64,000 nucleotides of DNA, taken from Gymnopilus junonius. Its lineage: Eukaryota; Basidiomycota; Agaricomycetes; Agaricales; Galerinaceae. Made by a program: the position numbers and the translations under genes. How positions within the stretch are numbered: the first letter of the stretch is position 1; every line of letters starts with the position of its first letter. The notes under the pieces are model-generated. The model ran no database searches, had not been told where the DNA came from, and saw only the letters and a list, made by a program, of their open reading frames with translations. The stretch lies in contig JADNYJ010000001.1 of NCBI GenBank assembly GCA_015501075.1, positions 806,001 to 870,000 of the forward strand. The letters run 5' to 3'. Positions 22,801 through 37,476 of the stretch are shown piece by piece.

Positions 22801-23108
22801 CCACCGATGTGGCTCCTCCTGCTTGTCTATGGCTACAGGTCACCTGCAACTTTGTTGTATTGGTGGGGCAGGTGTTCATTCATCGGCACAAATCCAAAGT
22901 CCGGCGAAACTAGAGGATGAATAGCGTAAGTAACACACACAACACGATAAATAATCGATAGAAAAAAAAGGAAGATTAGATCATTTGTGCGGCACAAGCG
23001 GAGCCAAAAAAAAACGTGGAGACGGAACGCTACCAGAAGTACGGAGCGGGGGTAAAACTGTAGATCCCCCGAGTTTGAAATCAACAAAAGATAATCAAGG
23101 GGTAACAA
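19881..23108. other. 3.2-kb intergenic region
   Basis: The region lies between two gene 3' ends. I see no convincing exon chain on either strand. It holds T-rich 3' flank (19900-20200), several A-tracts (21968, 22965, 23008) and a perfect 8-bp inverted repeat with a 5-nt loop at 21739-21759. The frames at 20966-21500 have no family signal. Such length between convergent ends is unusual for this gene-dense window. Confidence 0.5.
21739..21759. repeat. Perfect short inverted repeat (hairpin)
   Basis: GACACACC and GGTGTGTC are exact reverse complements around a 5-nt loop ATACA. No U-tract follows that would suggest a terminator, and it is not next to a gene end. Confidence 0.5.
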
Positions 23109-24962
23109 TTAAAGGAAAATGGCAAAGACACGGAGGGTAGGCTCACATCGGTTGATATCGGTTTCACCGTGGTAGTTTTCCTGGACGGGTGGAGTGTTGG
23201 CCTGCGATGAAGATGTATGTGACGCAGCAGAAATAGAGGACGTCGACGTCGAAGGGCGGACGGCGCCTCTGTGCCCCCATCCAGACGTGTCATTGATTGA
23301 TTCCATTGATGCAGAATGTCCAACTGTAGGAATTGCCGAATAAGCAAACTCGGGCTGTGAGCTGCTGAAGCCATAAGGGTCAACTGAAGGCAGCTGGATC
23401 ATACTCCGCACACGCGGTATGCCACCCGTTGATTGATGATCGTCGATCGGTTGTGGAGAAGTCGAGGGTCGCTGTTGATCCTCATGATCGTATGGGCTTG
23501 GGTAGGGGCTCATAGCTTGACTGTGCCGACGTGCGCGACGGACGCTCAAAGATCCAGAATTATTATAGTTTGACCTTGAAGAAGTTGGACGCGAAGGAGA
23601 GCCAGGCCGATGGTGACTTGAGTTTGGACGGGAATAGTCATCTTGGTAGGGCATAGATGAAACAGAGGACATTGAATAACCGGTGGTCGGCCGACTGTCA
23701 GGCGAAAGGGACGATGCACTGTGTTCTCCTTGCATGGGCATGAAGAAAATGGGGAAGCGTAAGAGGTATTTATTGTTGGGGTCGGCCGAGAATAGCCATT
23801 GTTGCTGGGGTTCAGCAGAGAAGAGAGGCTACCATTGTGGCTGGAAGAGCCAGTGTGGTACGACCAGTTGGTTTGTTCGGCGGGATAGGAATATTGCGAG
23901 GCAGTCGAGCCCGAGTAGGTGGACATTTGGTGGTAATTAGAACTTGGGGTATCATCGGACGGGGTAATTGGATGCAGGGTATGAGGAGACTGGCTATAGA
24001 TATTGTTTTGCTGGGAGATGTGAGGAGGGTCAGAGGGCACCATGAGAGGTGGCAAATTAGAACGTGGGTAGCCTGTGTTCCAGCCGGCGGCACTACCCTG
24101 ACTGAGGGGAGTGTACGGACCAGGAGCAGAGAATCCACGGGCACGTCCCATCGGGCCACCAACAAGCTTGTGGGAAGGGTGGGGGACGGAAGAAGGAACC
24201 GTGAGAGGAACGGTGCCCATACCAATCGCGGAACGGGGTGGAGGTATAGATGATTGGTCCTGCAAGTCGCGCTTTCGTGGTTTTGGCAGACGAGGGGGCA
24301 CGCGGCGCTTAAAGTTTGCAACGACTTCAGGTGGGGAGTGTCGGTTGAGGGTTGGGTGGGCTAATGAAAAGGGTATTAGGGAATGAGGTAAAAGGGGTTT
24401 TTTTTTAAAAAAAGGGAGGGGCGTACACCAAGTACTGGCATCTGGGTCGTCAATGGCTGGATCGACATTCCGTAAGTTTACTTTTCGCATGAAACCATAA
24501 ATCTTTACGAAATAAGAGTTTGGTAAAATGTGACGGAGGAAAAAAAAAAACAGACGCACATTGAGTTGGCGGGAGAAGCTGGCAAAGCGGGATTGGCGGT
24601 AAATGCTAGGAAGAACATGAAGGGCGAGCTGCTCGGGGCGTTCTACGATGATATGTTCGCCGGCTGGGTCCCAACGGATCATGTGATGATTTTCGGGGCG
24701 CTCGAGAAGACTTGTTTAAAATTTGGGCAAGGTCACAAACAAGCGGAGAGGGAAAAGAAGGAAAGACGAACGCGTAGAGTTTGGTGAGAAAGGTGGCCTG
24801 TGGCTTTGTGTCGGACTTTGGGGGCTCGGCAGGTTTTTCAGGACTGGGGGGAGTGTCGTTGTTTTCATCGGAGGAGTTGTTGGAGGAGCCGGCAGACATG
24901 AGCGGGGGATACTGGTAGTCTCTGTGGCGAGGAGGATAGGAGGGAGGGTAAAGATCTGCCAT
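23109..24962 (-). CDS. HSF-type transcription factor, with one apparent frameshift
   Basis: This gene encodes a heat-shock-factor-type winged-helix regulator. The N-terminus (from ATG at 24962) is Pro/Ser-rich; the DNA-binding domain follows: ATFLTKLYALLERPENHHMI, RWDPAGEHIIVERPEQLALH, VLPSIYRQSRFASFSRQLNI and YGFMRKVNLRNV. SRFASFSRQLN is the recognition helix. After the domain the protein is rich in Ser, Pro, Tyr and Gln. No HR-A/B leucine-zipper trimerisation array is evident, so it is more like Sfl1/Hsf-type paralogues than Hsf1. Frame continuity breaks near 23741-23757: PTPTINTSYASPFSS runs in one frame, MPMQGEHSASSLSPDSRPTT in another, and no GT lies between them for an intron. One missing base in the C4 or T4 run would explain it. 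The end at 23109 could be altered by a further 3' intron. Confidence 0.78.
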
Positions 24963-25220
24963 TGCGCTGGACTCGGTTGTGCAGCAAAGGTATTTCAATG
25001 AGTGACGGTGGAGAAAGGGAGAGTTCCGAAGTACGTAAACGGCCAGCTTTATTTGGCAGGGTCGAGGTCCGTATGTTATCTTTACAGATCTCAGATACCC
25101 GAGGCGCCGAGGCATATGCATTGTCATATCAACTGCCACCACTTTTGCCTCCGTCAATATTTCACCGGTCAATCTAGATCATGCCATGCCCTCTAATACC
25201 CTTGTTCGCCCATTCCCGCA

Positions 25221-27794
<2,574 letters not shown>

Positions 27795-30730
27795 TATAAA
27801 GCAGAACTACGAGTCGGTCGTCGCCTAGGAGTTTGAAAGGCGGGAAGAGAAGGGAAAGAGAGAAGCCAGTAAATCAGGGCCGTTGCTCACAAGCGTATAA
27901 TTATATGACCCCCTTTGGGCACGTTCACAGGAAAATCAATCCGTTATGTAAGATATCCTTCCTAGAGCTGTCCAAGCACAACTTCAGCATAGGTAGTACC
28001 ACTCTTTCTTCTCTTGAACATCGTCGACACATCTACAGTCATGTCCGAACATGGGTCTAAAATTTCCGGGAATTTTTACCCTGTCCTCCTTGTTGGAATA
28101 TGCCTTTTTCCAGACTCGATTTACGACAACCACTCTTCTCCATGTTCATTTCCGTCTTGGAGAAGAAAAAGTACCCATGATAATCTGGCTTGAGTCCATT
28201 CTTGCTACACATTCTGCCGCTGAATCATGTGTGAAATTCTGATTGCTGCCAGCTCAAAGGCGACTCGCAATCACTGCTATGCCTCACTAGTCCAGTACTA
28301 TCCGTTGTTCGAACACACCATCTGTCGCCAAACCACATGCTGATGTGCGCTGAAAAAGACTGCACCTTGCGTCGAGTGTATTTTGGCGTGATGGTATTGA
28401 TGAAACTCGTCGTTGTGATTTGGAAACAACTGACGGCACGAAAACATGCTATATTCAGCAACAACCTACTGAGATTTCTTGCACTGAGAATGTAAAGGCC
28501 TGTCTGTAGAACCTACAGAGGTGCATGGGCGTTGTTCAGCAGCAACTCTGACGACGAAAAATATGCTTCATAAGTAGGCGGTCTGTGTCGAACCTTCTCT
28601 AAGCGTTGGGAAGTCATTGACCGAATACTATGAACACACAAGCTCCAGACACGCGAGAAGTTCATAGGACAGGTACACGGAAAAATATTCCAAGCATTAT
28701 TATACAGAAGAGCGGTGAGCTAGCATTCGTATAGTATCCCTCAAACATGGAAGGCTGACGCCGAAGTAATTAGAATGAGGGTCTTAGTACGAAAGAAGAG
28801 GGCTTTTATACTGCCCACACATGACAAATTCAGGGACTTTTTCCCGTCCCAAGCGTGAAAATGTAAAATTTCCATCAGATTTTTCGGGCCACGACGCCTA
28901 CTGGGGCTCTGATTTGAGGTACCACCGATGGCCTTCCCCATATCCGCCTCCGTTGGTCGGCCCTTGACCCATCTGTGCTAATATCCTACTACCTCGCTGG
29001 CTTACGCGCTCTACCGGGAGGTCTCGTTCACGCTGGCATGCCCTTATCCTGGCTACAGGTGGTCCAACTCGTGCCTTCCGAATACTCTTCTTTCTGTCAT
29101 GCACGCCATTTTCACCACGTCATTCCTTTGCCTTTCCGACCTTTTCGAAGGACGAATGTCTATATGGAATTTTGTCTGTTCCGGCATCCCTGGTGAAATT
29201 GCCTAGCTACAGCCTGCATGGATCTAGTAGAAATCTGTGTGGCGATGATTCCCAAGGATTACATGCCAGGATTCTAATCCTCACTTGACTTGGAGTAATT
29301 CATTGCTATAGCCTGCTCGCGATTCATTTCTGTCCGTTTGTTCGTCAATGGTCAACACATTTTCTCCCTGACACTTTGGCCTCCTGGATTAACTGCCTGG
29401 GGTGCTAACTGAATGCATGCTCGCAAGGCTCCTTCACTGCAACTTCCAGTGCTTTTTTTTCGCATTGAAATAAATATTTATGTTCCAGGTTCCTTGTCTA
29501 ATGGCCACCAATAAAATCTTCGGTGAAATATTTGGGGGCTGTCGGCCACGGCCGGCCAGTTTCTAAACTATGTCATAGATGGGCAAGATCTACTAAAGAC
29601 TTATCAATAGCTTAGAGCCCTTCCTTTTTCTCTCACTCAAGAAGATCTGGTCGTACAAAAATGCCCACGTCTCCTCAAACTTGTGCTGATTTGATCACGT
29701 AGATCAACTCTGACCTGCTTCGAGGCTCCTCAACATCCTCTTATCATCACTCTGTTGCCTAAATTGTCCGCCATAGTTCCACGAGCTCTCAAGGTCCACT
29801 TCATTTTAAAGTCAGCACTGAGATACGCTCTCTGTTCTGCTTTCTTCGAGAACTTTCAGGACAGTGCACTGACAATCAATTTATTTAATAGTCCTTCTCG
29901 TGAAGTCACTCGACCTTCTGTATCCCCTTCCGTCCGGATTCCCAATTGCGCGACCGATCTTTTGCCTACTTAGTTGCGCCGGGTTTCTCAGGGATTTACA
30001 TCCCCCAAGCATATATCGGTGTAATTGGATTAGGAACCGTCCAGTCACCTAGTCCCTACATCGCGAATTAGCGATTTATCGGAAGATTATCAACAATCCG
30101 GTGAGGAGTACAGAAAGCAAGGAAAATCATATATCTATCGCACGCCAGCCCTGGAGGCCAAAAAGGTTGAAGTAAGCAAGAGGCAAATCCGGACATACAT
30201 CTGTTGAGTTGATCATCGGTGCAAAGTTCTGGAGACATATGGATATATAGACGCCACAAATCAAAACCACGACTCATTCAGGAGTGCGTCAAAATCACTT
30301 ACTGTCCATAGCATCATGACACCTCTTTCAGACCCCAAGGCGACTTTTTCTTCGTTGAGACTGTTGCAAAGAATTCGGGAAGGATATGTCAAATCCATAC
30401 GGGAAACCTCCCAGTGCACACCGAGTATATCGGATGCGGCCGGTGTCAGCCCGGGACCGGTTGGTTGGCCGATAGGTACGGAAAATGACGAGGAGTTCAG
30501 ATTTCAAGCAACGAAATTTGGACATGCGAAAAGCTCAAAAATGTACGACCATAGCATGTACCTCTGAGTACCACCCACCGGATCTCTAACCCTCGTTGTA
30601 GGTTGATTTGCCTTTATTCAGCGTTTCAGTTCGCGTTTTTCACGGACGGGTACGGTCGATTACATCGCGACGACCAGACCAACATATAAAGCTGAAGAAG
30701 CTGACACACGGTTCCCTTGAATCACCACCG
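27795..30730. other. 2.9-kb intergenic region upstream of the kinase and the transporter
   Basis: This is a divergent spacer between the NRC-2-like kinase and the MFS transporter. I recognise no coding exon. Open frames such as 28225-28464 (minus) and 29755-29973 (plus) carry no family motif. A CCGGT...ACCGG imperfect palindrome lies near 30440-30460. It may hold long promoters or an unannotated non-coding transcript. Confidence 0.45.
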
Positions 30731-33475
30731 ATGTCCGTAGAGCGCAGGCCTCCTTCTTTAGAGACCAGTTCGTTACTTCACGAGAGGCCTCCTTCATATC
30801 ACTCTACGGATGACGTCAACGACCCGCCCTCCCCAACCTTTTCGGAGCCAGACGAGCAGCCAATCAACAATTTCTCGCGGGCTGACATATGTTGGATCCT
30901 TGCAGGCTTATGGTCTGGTGTTTTATTGGGCGCTTTCGATGGTATGTGGACCAATCAATCAATCCAATTTTATTCCAAACAAACGTTACAGGAACCGTTG
31001 TTGCGACGTTGCTAACGCCGATTGGGAGCGAATTCAATGCTTCTAATCAGTCGTCATACATTGGCACGTCTTATTTGTTGTCCGTGTGCTGTTTTACACC
31101 TCTGTATGGTGAGTGGGAGAGTATATTTCGTCATATTAACTAGGACGATTGATCACCTAATTAGGACGACTGGCTGATATTCTTGGTCGCAAAGGGGCAA
31201 TGTTACTAGCTCTGTCGCTCTTCGGTGCGTCAACTTCTGTTACTTTTACGCCCTCAATTGACATGCATATGTTACAGGTTCTGGTACCATATTTTGCGGA
31301 TTTGCTCAATCAATGAATGCGCTCATCGCCGCCCGTGCTGTTGCGGGCATGGGGGAGGAGGGTTAGTCCGTTTCACTGGATTCCGCTTTTTGTCTTTATC
31401 CTTTTTTTCGGCCTGACTGCTACCTTTAAAACCTCAGCGTGATGACAGGTGCGTATAAAATGCAATCATTTGTTTTCTACATTCAATCAATGCGTTTGTA
31501 GTGTCCAGTATTGCCGTGACTGACTTGATCCCACTGTAAGGGCCACCCTGTTATTCCCTCCGTGTCATTGACTGAAGCTCTGTGCAGAAAGCAAAGGGGC
31601 CTGTATCAAGGGATGGCTAACATGTGAGTCCATTTGGGATGGACCGGGCTAGAATGAGCGTTTCTGACATCGTTGGTAGATTGTTTGGACTTGGCGCTGG
31701 CGCTGGCGGGCCGTTGGGCGGATGGGTAAATGACACATTTGGATGGTGAGTCTCAGCACAGATGGGGTAATTGTTAACGCTAAATTTGCTTCTGTTAGGC
31801 GAAGTGCATTCTATATGCAGGTTCGTTCGCTGATCCGTACCCCGACTTGCCTTGCAATCCACTAATTCACCACAGACACCCGTGCTACTGTTCAGCTTCG
31901 TTCTAGTTGCCACCAAGGTCAATATCAAGCTTCCGGACGACGTTCGGGATCAAAGGTTGTTTGACAAACTGCGCCGTATCGACTATCTTGGTTCTTTGAC
32001 TCTTGTCGGGACAGTTGGATGCCTCCTTCTGGGCTTTAGTTTGAAATCTACAGAAGAGATGTCGTGGTCGAATCCCATAATCACAGGGCTTCTCGCTTCG
32101 AGTGTCATCTTCGGAGTTCTCTTTGTGTTGGCTGAGAAATATTGGGCTCCATTTCCCGTTATGCCTTTACACTTGATAACTCAACGGACTCCATTGGCTG
32201 TGTCAGTATCCAACCTCCTAACGAGCATGTCCGCATTTTCTATGGTTAGTTGAATGCATTACTGAGTAATGGACGTGTCGTTTACTGTTCTTCCTTTCAG
32301 CTTTACAACGCCCCTCTTGTAAGCAAATTCTCGGACTCGTGGAGATTGATTGTGATTCGGCTTCATAGTATTTTTCTGCCGTAAGGCTCGATTCTTCTGC
32401 CGTTGCCGGTAAGTAGTTGGCTAGATCCTCCATGGCAGCCTTTCATCATTCCCCATGATCAGGGCTCCATCTCCTGCCTCATTCTGTAAGCCTTTCATTC
32501 CATCCTTGAAATTGACTGCTTTCTCATTGTAAGCAGGTTGCGATATCGACTGGTAGCGTATTTGCCGGCTGGTGAGCTCCACCAGCAGCTCCATGTACAC
32601 CGCGTATCTCAGGGTTTTTTCAGGATCATGCGACGAACTGGGAAATTATATACCTTGACTGTAGTGTCTTCAATGATGTGCATTCTGGCAAGTACTTCAG
32701 CAAGCTTTTGGAAAGAAAATTCGTCGGCCCTACATCTTTGGGTGGACCTCATCCCTCAAGGATTTGGGATGGCCAGTTTCATCACTAGTACCTTGATTGT
32801 AGGTCTTTCTGTCACTGAAATTTCTAGTCGGCTAAAGGCTTTCTGGTAGGCAATGATTGCTGGCGTCTACAAAGAAGACATGGCTGTTGCTACCGGAAGT
32901 ACGTGGTTCAGCAACAAAGTATGAATCTCAATAATATGTTTCTCTTTCAGTAACTTACCTTTTCAGAACCACCGGACAAGTTCTTGGTGTCAGTCTAAGT
33001 GGTGCGATTCTGCAGGCCGTTCTTTTACAAAAATTGCGAATACGAATCCATGGACCGGGATCAGAACAGGCAAGTGGTTTTATCTGTCGGGGCAATAAGA
33101 AGTGCAATAACCGCTTGAATAGATCATATATGATATTCGGTATCTCACTTTTTCATTTGATACTCGATTGGTATACAGATACTAAAGCGAAGTCTATAGG
33201 CATACAGCACAGATTATACCCACTTTAGAACCCCATCTGAGAAATGCTGCGGTGGATTCTTATGCAGACGCCTTACGCGTCGTTTTTATATGCCAAGCTG
33301 TTGTCAGCTTCCTGGGGTTCTTGGCTTGTCTACCCATCCAAGAAAGTCCATTGCCGTAGGTGGTATGTCATCTTGTGTTGGCTTTTGAGTCTGAAATTAT
33401 TGCAGGGGAACCCAGCAAGAGCAAGAGGAACATTATCGTCAGCAAAATGCAGAACGTGGACTGGAACACGATTAA
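30731..33475 (+). CDS. MFS transporter, DHA2 / vacuolar basic amino acid (VBA, Fnx1) type, with one apparent frameshift
   Basis: This is a 14-helix major-facilitator protein resembling vacuolar amino acid importers. The N-terminal 65 residues are polar. Motif A is TPLYGRLADILGRKGAMLLA; others are GSGTIFCGFAQSMNALIAAR, TVSSIAVTDLIPLKQRGLYQ, GMANILFGLGAGAGGPLGGW and YLFRTTGQVLGVSLSGAILQ. It ends in a Gln/Glu-rich tail (EQEEHYRQQNAERGLEHD) with the stop at 33473. About 15 short introns interrupt it; one (33070-33122) is GC-AG. At 31351-31355 the conserved AGMGGGG motif reads as GMGEE, and the next exon (coding VMT) is then out of phase; one extra G in the G5 run restores both. Substrate is inferred from family only. 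Confidence 0.83.
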
Positions 33476-33649
33476 GTTGTGCTGTACAATTATTCTTCAA
33501 GTTGTATTTATAGTAAACACCATAAACATTGGAAAATGTTCCCTTCAGTTGTAGCCCGCAATGGTTTCAAATAAGATGGGTGTCGAGCAGATTGGGAAAG
33601 TAAATTTGCCTGAAGGAATCATAATAGTAGGTGCATTTGGAATGAGGAT

Positions 33650-33889
33650 TTATTGAGGAATTTTTTCTTCAATCCACCTTCGGGGTCGCTTCACCACCTT
33701 CACCCGAGTTTCTTTCACCGTAGACCCTTCATCCTCGGAGTCTGAGAATCGTCCTCGGTCGGGTCGGACAGGACATGGAAGAATATTGGATGCTGAGACC
33801 GTTAAACATGCGGCGAAAAACGTAAGGCCGAAAAGCGAAGAGACAAATGAGCGACGTTGCGTCAGACGAAGAACTTTGTATATGGACAT
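33650..33889 (-). CDS. Small single-exon orphan with one hydrophobic segment
   Basis: A 79-residue frame starts at an ATG (33889) that faces the uS14m gene 250 bp away. It begins MSIYKVLRLTQRRSFVSSLF, which is basic and presequence-like, then a hydrophobic GLTFFAACLTVSASNILP segment. It ends with a charged tail containing KVVKRPRRWIEEKIP. I believe similar short basic tails occur in Agaricomycete hypothetical proteins, but I cannot name a family. A mitochondrial membrane location is a guess. Confidence 0.5.
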   Translation of the reverse strand: MSIYKVLRLTQRRSFVSSLFGLTFFAACLTVSASNILPCPVRPDRGRFSDSEDEGSTVKETRVKVVKRPRRWIEEKIPQ

Positions 33890-34139
33890 TCTGTGTCTGA
33901 AGAATGTTGAGCATATTCGGCGGACAGTAGATGTATTAGGTCATACCTAACATATATCCATGTCTATGGAGATCACTGGTGGTCGTTGAACGAGCGCGCG
34001 GAGTCTGCGCTCAGTGGATGTTGGGATGATATAGTCGACGAGCTCAGCGGGGCTTTCCGATTGGGTCCGTGTTTGCAGATGTTTTCAAAAGCTCTGCCTA
34101 TGCTCTTATGAAATTGCAGGTCAGTAAACAACCGCCAAG

Positions 34140-34493
34140 ATGCCCAATGCCCGTGTCCTGAGGGACATAAAAGCCCGTTACGGAGTACGCGCAAACGAAA
34201 TCGCCCGAAGAGCCTACTTATTCGTTGCGCGAAACGAAACGCTGCCGCCCCAGATTCGTCATCACGCACAATTGCAACTAAACACCTTCGGACGATACAC
34301 TCGACCCACGACGGTTAAAAATCGGTGCCGTGAGTCTGGAAAGGGACGAGGAATAATTTCTGAATTTGGATTGTCGAGAGTGGGTACTCGTCTTAGACTG
34401 GTTCGACGTCTATTAATCAAATTTGACTAGTTTCAATTCCGAAAGAAGGCTCTCGACGGGGAGCTTCCTGGAGTCCACAAGGCGTCCTGGTAA
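34140..34493 (+). CDS. MRP2: Mitochondrial small-subunit ribosomal protein uS14m (MRP2)
   Basis: uS14 is a core 30S-type protein near the 3' domain of the small rRNA. Two exons (34140-34379 and 34431-34493) give 100 residues. The sequence shows MPNARVLRDIKARYGVRANE, RRAYLFVARNETLPPQIRHH, AQLQLNTFGRYTRPTTVKNR and CRESGKGRGIISEFGLSR, then after the intron FQFRKKALDGELPGVHKASW. The RYTRPTxxxNRCxxxGxGRG block and the GELPGVxKASW end are diagnostic. There is no long presequence, as is usual for fungal Mrp2. It has the bacterial-type short form without zinc CxxC motifs. Confidence 0.93.
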
Positions 34494-34644
34494 CTCATGT
34501 ACCAAGTGAGCAACTCTTGCTATGGTATTGTAACAATCAGCAGGATAACATTTGATAGCAAGTACTCTGGATTATATCCAAATCTACATAATAAATCGTA
34601 CAACATTGGATTATTGAAAAGTCCATAATATCGTTTATATGAAT

Positions 34645-36484
34645 TCATCTGGGCTCATTAGTTTCAGGCAAAACAAGCTCAGTTTCTCCTCTTTCACGCC
34701 TCCAACGATTCGTGATTTTCAAGACAGGGGTATCGATGAGGAAACTATGCACCCCAGTCAGGATATATCCCACAAAATGACCTGAAATGCATCACCTGTA
34801 CTTCCGAACGAAATTTTCGGTTAATTCCCAATTACTATGGGCAAGTACATCATCCCCATGGATAATGACAGATTGGCGATGGTCGACCAGGCAATCGACC
34901 AGTTCAAACCGTTCTAGAATGAATAGTGGATAAGTCAAACCATGATGCATAAGAATGAACTCACGTCGATATAAAATCATACGGTCGCGTAGTTCTGGAT
35001 GTAGAACTCGGTCGATAATACTCTCTGGCCATGACTTCAGTATCTAAAACAGAGACTTAAGAAATACCAACATACCGTGAGGAATTGTCCTAGATTGCCG
35101 TCAGGTCACAGTTCACCTGGAGCAATAAAGCTTGTAGTGCCACTCACCTTTGTACAACAGTGGGCCGAAGCGAAGCAGGTAAACAATACGAGGCATTTCT
35201 TTTATAATTTTCGAGATGATAGCTGGGTTTGTCCGAAAATAAGTATGTGAAGGAACAAAAAGAAAAACAACTGACTGAATCAATTTATATGCTTCATTTT
35301 TTTTAGGGTCGTCGTCTTGTTCAATTTCATCCCCTGTTCCTGGCTCGGACTGCTGTAGGCGTTGTTGGGAAATAGGCGCAGATGTGGGGGATTCATATGG
35401 CGATGACGATAAAGGCTGTTCCATGCCCAGATTAACTCCAGACATATAAGACGAACCAAAATTATCGATGTTAGGACCTCCAGAAGTAGCATATTGCGAA
35501 GAGCTTGCTGAGGCAGATGGTGGCATGAACATTGGGGAGCCATTCGGGCCTCTCAAGAGGTCAGAAAACATGCCATTCCGCTCCTGAGGGCGCGAGACCG
35601 TTGAATACAAGTTAGATGGAGAAGCATGAGAATTGCCGGGCATAGGAACCAGCATAGAAAAACCGTTCTGATTGTTTTCGGAATCATGATCTTCATTGCG
35701 AGGCTTTTTGGACCTAGGATTGACCGAATCGCTTTCAGGTGGCCGTTTTTGTGACGGGTTTGTTCCAGAAGGGTTTGTTGAGCCAGGTGCGTCTACCTCG
35801 GAATCCCGTGCTTTCTTTCGTCTGTGATAGCCTTCCCATGCGGTATCTGTTTCCGACTTGTTAATGAAGTCGTTGAAGTCTCCTAGATTCCAGCCAAGTT
35901 TTGGGAGTAAACCTCCTGCCCCGTCACCGATAAATGAAGCAAGGCTCTTGAGCAAATTGCGAAGGGTTTGATTCTCTGCCATCAAGTCTGAGAGATGTAC
36001 GTGACGAAAATCAGTTTTTTCTTACTCTGTGGCGAGGTAATGAGCGCAGAACGAACCCTTCACCATGTTTCTCATTTCCCCAAGAGCCTCATCCTTTCCC
36101 CCAGAAAGAATTTCTACGCGAGCTTCCAAGTCGCGTATCTTTGATTCTAAGTCAATGACCACAACAAACTGGATAATCATGAGTACAGACTGACCCGCTG
36201 CTGTTTCCTTAATCGAAACTCTCTTTGAGCAATACGATTTTGGTCCCTTCGGGCTGCCTGAGAGCTTTGAGAAGATGAGTCAATTCAATGATGTTCTAAG
36301 TGCGGTCTAAAACTGACTTTGGATTTTTCTTCCGCCCAGGCTTACCTGGAGGGTTAGAGTCTCCGGCATGAGATTCGAAATCAGTATCCTAGAGAAAAAG
36401 ATGTAGTGCAGTAACTTGAGCAGAAAAGGTTAGAAGGCTTACCTCGATGTCACCCGAGACGCTGCGTTCTCTGTCTTCAGGCAT
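34645..36484 (-). CDS. bZIP transcription factor with C-terminal DUF3425 domain
   Basis: This is an AP-1-like fungal regulator. The first exon gives MPEDRERSVSGDIE; later exons encode the basic region and zipper, PGRKKNPKSQAARRDQNRIA, QREFRLRKQQRIRDLEARVE and ILSGGKDEALGEMRNMVKDL. The middle is Ser/Pro/Asn-rich. The C-terminus carries the DUF3425-type block RNSAYCLPSSLRPTVVQ, HPELRDRMILYRREF, ERFELVDCLVDHRQSVIIHG and DDVLAHSNWELTENFVRKY. A final intron joins to SFLIDTPVLKITNRWRRERG and the stop at 34645. Without that last intron the frame would stop at 34792, losing a conserved tail. Seven or more introns; the exon near 35113-35985 is the largest. Confidence 0.82.
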
Positions 36485-37144
36485 GCTTGGTACACGGAAA
36501 TTGGGTGAGAGAGATTACGAAGTCACTTTGCCGGTCGGACAAGACGGCCCTGAAACCACTTATCATTGTCAACAACTATAAATACCGGCATTTGATGGCA
36601 AAACACTTGACAAATGAGGCGTTTCTTTGTCAGCAGTTTGCTCACAACGATATTTTTAAATCGCCCAAATTCCAAAAAGTGGTAAGAAGACTCTGATTTC
36701 AGTCTCTAACGATACCAAATATATGTAACTTTCCTGAGATCGAAAACCACTAGGCAATAGACCGCGCGACCATATATTCAATGACGTAGTGACAAGCGAC
36801 CTCAATCAGATACTTGAAAAAGCCCAACCGTTGATCCTTTGAAACACAAGGCGTCTCTACTGCAATTCAGACCAGGTAGCAAAACCACCCTGTGTCCACA
36901 TATAAATTAACATTTGAGGGGCCTTGGCGTTAATCTTTACAAGAAGTAAAGGCTGTACGCCGGAAGCAACAGCCCCAAGTTGCATCGAGACACGCAGAGT
37001 TCGGCAGGAGGGTCGGGATATGCAGATGTAGTTTAGAACGGATTCCTCTGCAGTCGAAAACGCATTGGGATATTACACGGTGCAATACAAGTGAAGGTGA
37101 AGTTTGAGAAGGAGCAAGCATAGGGAACAGTCTGCCTCAGCCCA
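36485..37144. other. Intergenic region
   Basis: About 660 bp upstream of the bZIP gene and downstream of RPB12. Open frames here are short and carry no motif. It should contain the bZIP promoter. Confidence 0.4.
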
Positions 37145-37476
37145 TTACCGAGCCTCAAATTGAACCACTATGAAAATAATTAGTGCGTGCGACAGGACGC
37201 AAGTTGTCAAATCAACGTGGGCTCACTTCGCTTAGTTCTTTTCTTGTAAAATATACGATGTCCACACTCTCTGCAACGAATAGGATCTCGTGGTCTTATT
37301 TCGTTTTTAGCACCGCAATCTAAAGTACAATTGAAGAACAGGCGCGAAGAAAGCTGTCAGAGCAACGCACCAGCACATAGATATTCCATTTCCATCCGTG
37401 GCTGAGTTGAGTATCCCGGTGCTCCTGCGCCATTGGGTTGCCCAGTTGCAGAAGAGCCTTGGGGTTGTTGACTCAT
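37145..37476 (-). CDS. RPB12: RPB12, zinc-binding subunit shared by RNA polymerases I, II and III
   Basis: Rpb12 (ABC10-alpha) stabilises the Rpb3 side of all three polymerases. Three exons make about 73 residues. The N-terminus is a Gln/Gly/Pro-rich extension ([20 protein letters not shown]), then [38 protein letters not shown] and the universal end MVQFEAR. The four zinc cysteines are in CADCG and CRECG. The start at 37476 precedes the extension; phases at both introns agree. Confidence 0.95.

Noticed and set aside
30435..30462. CCGGT/ACCGG palindrome as a possible operator
   Set aside because: Imperfect, single occurrence and far from a start codon; likely chance.
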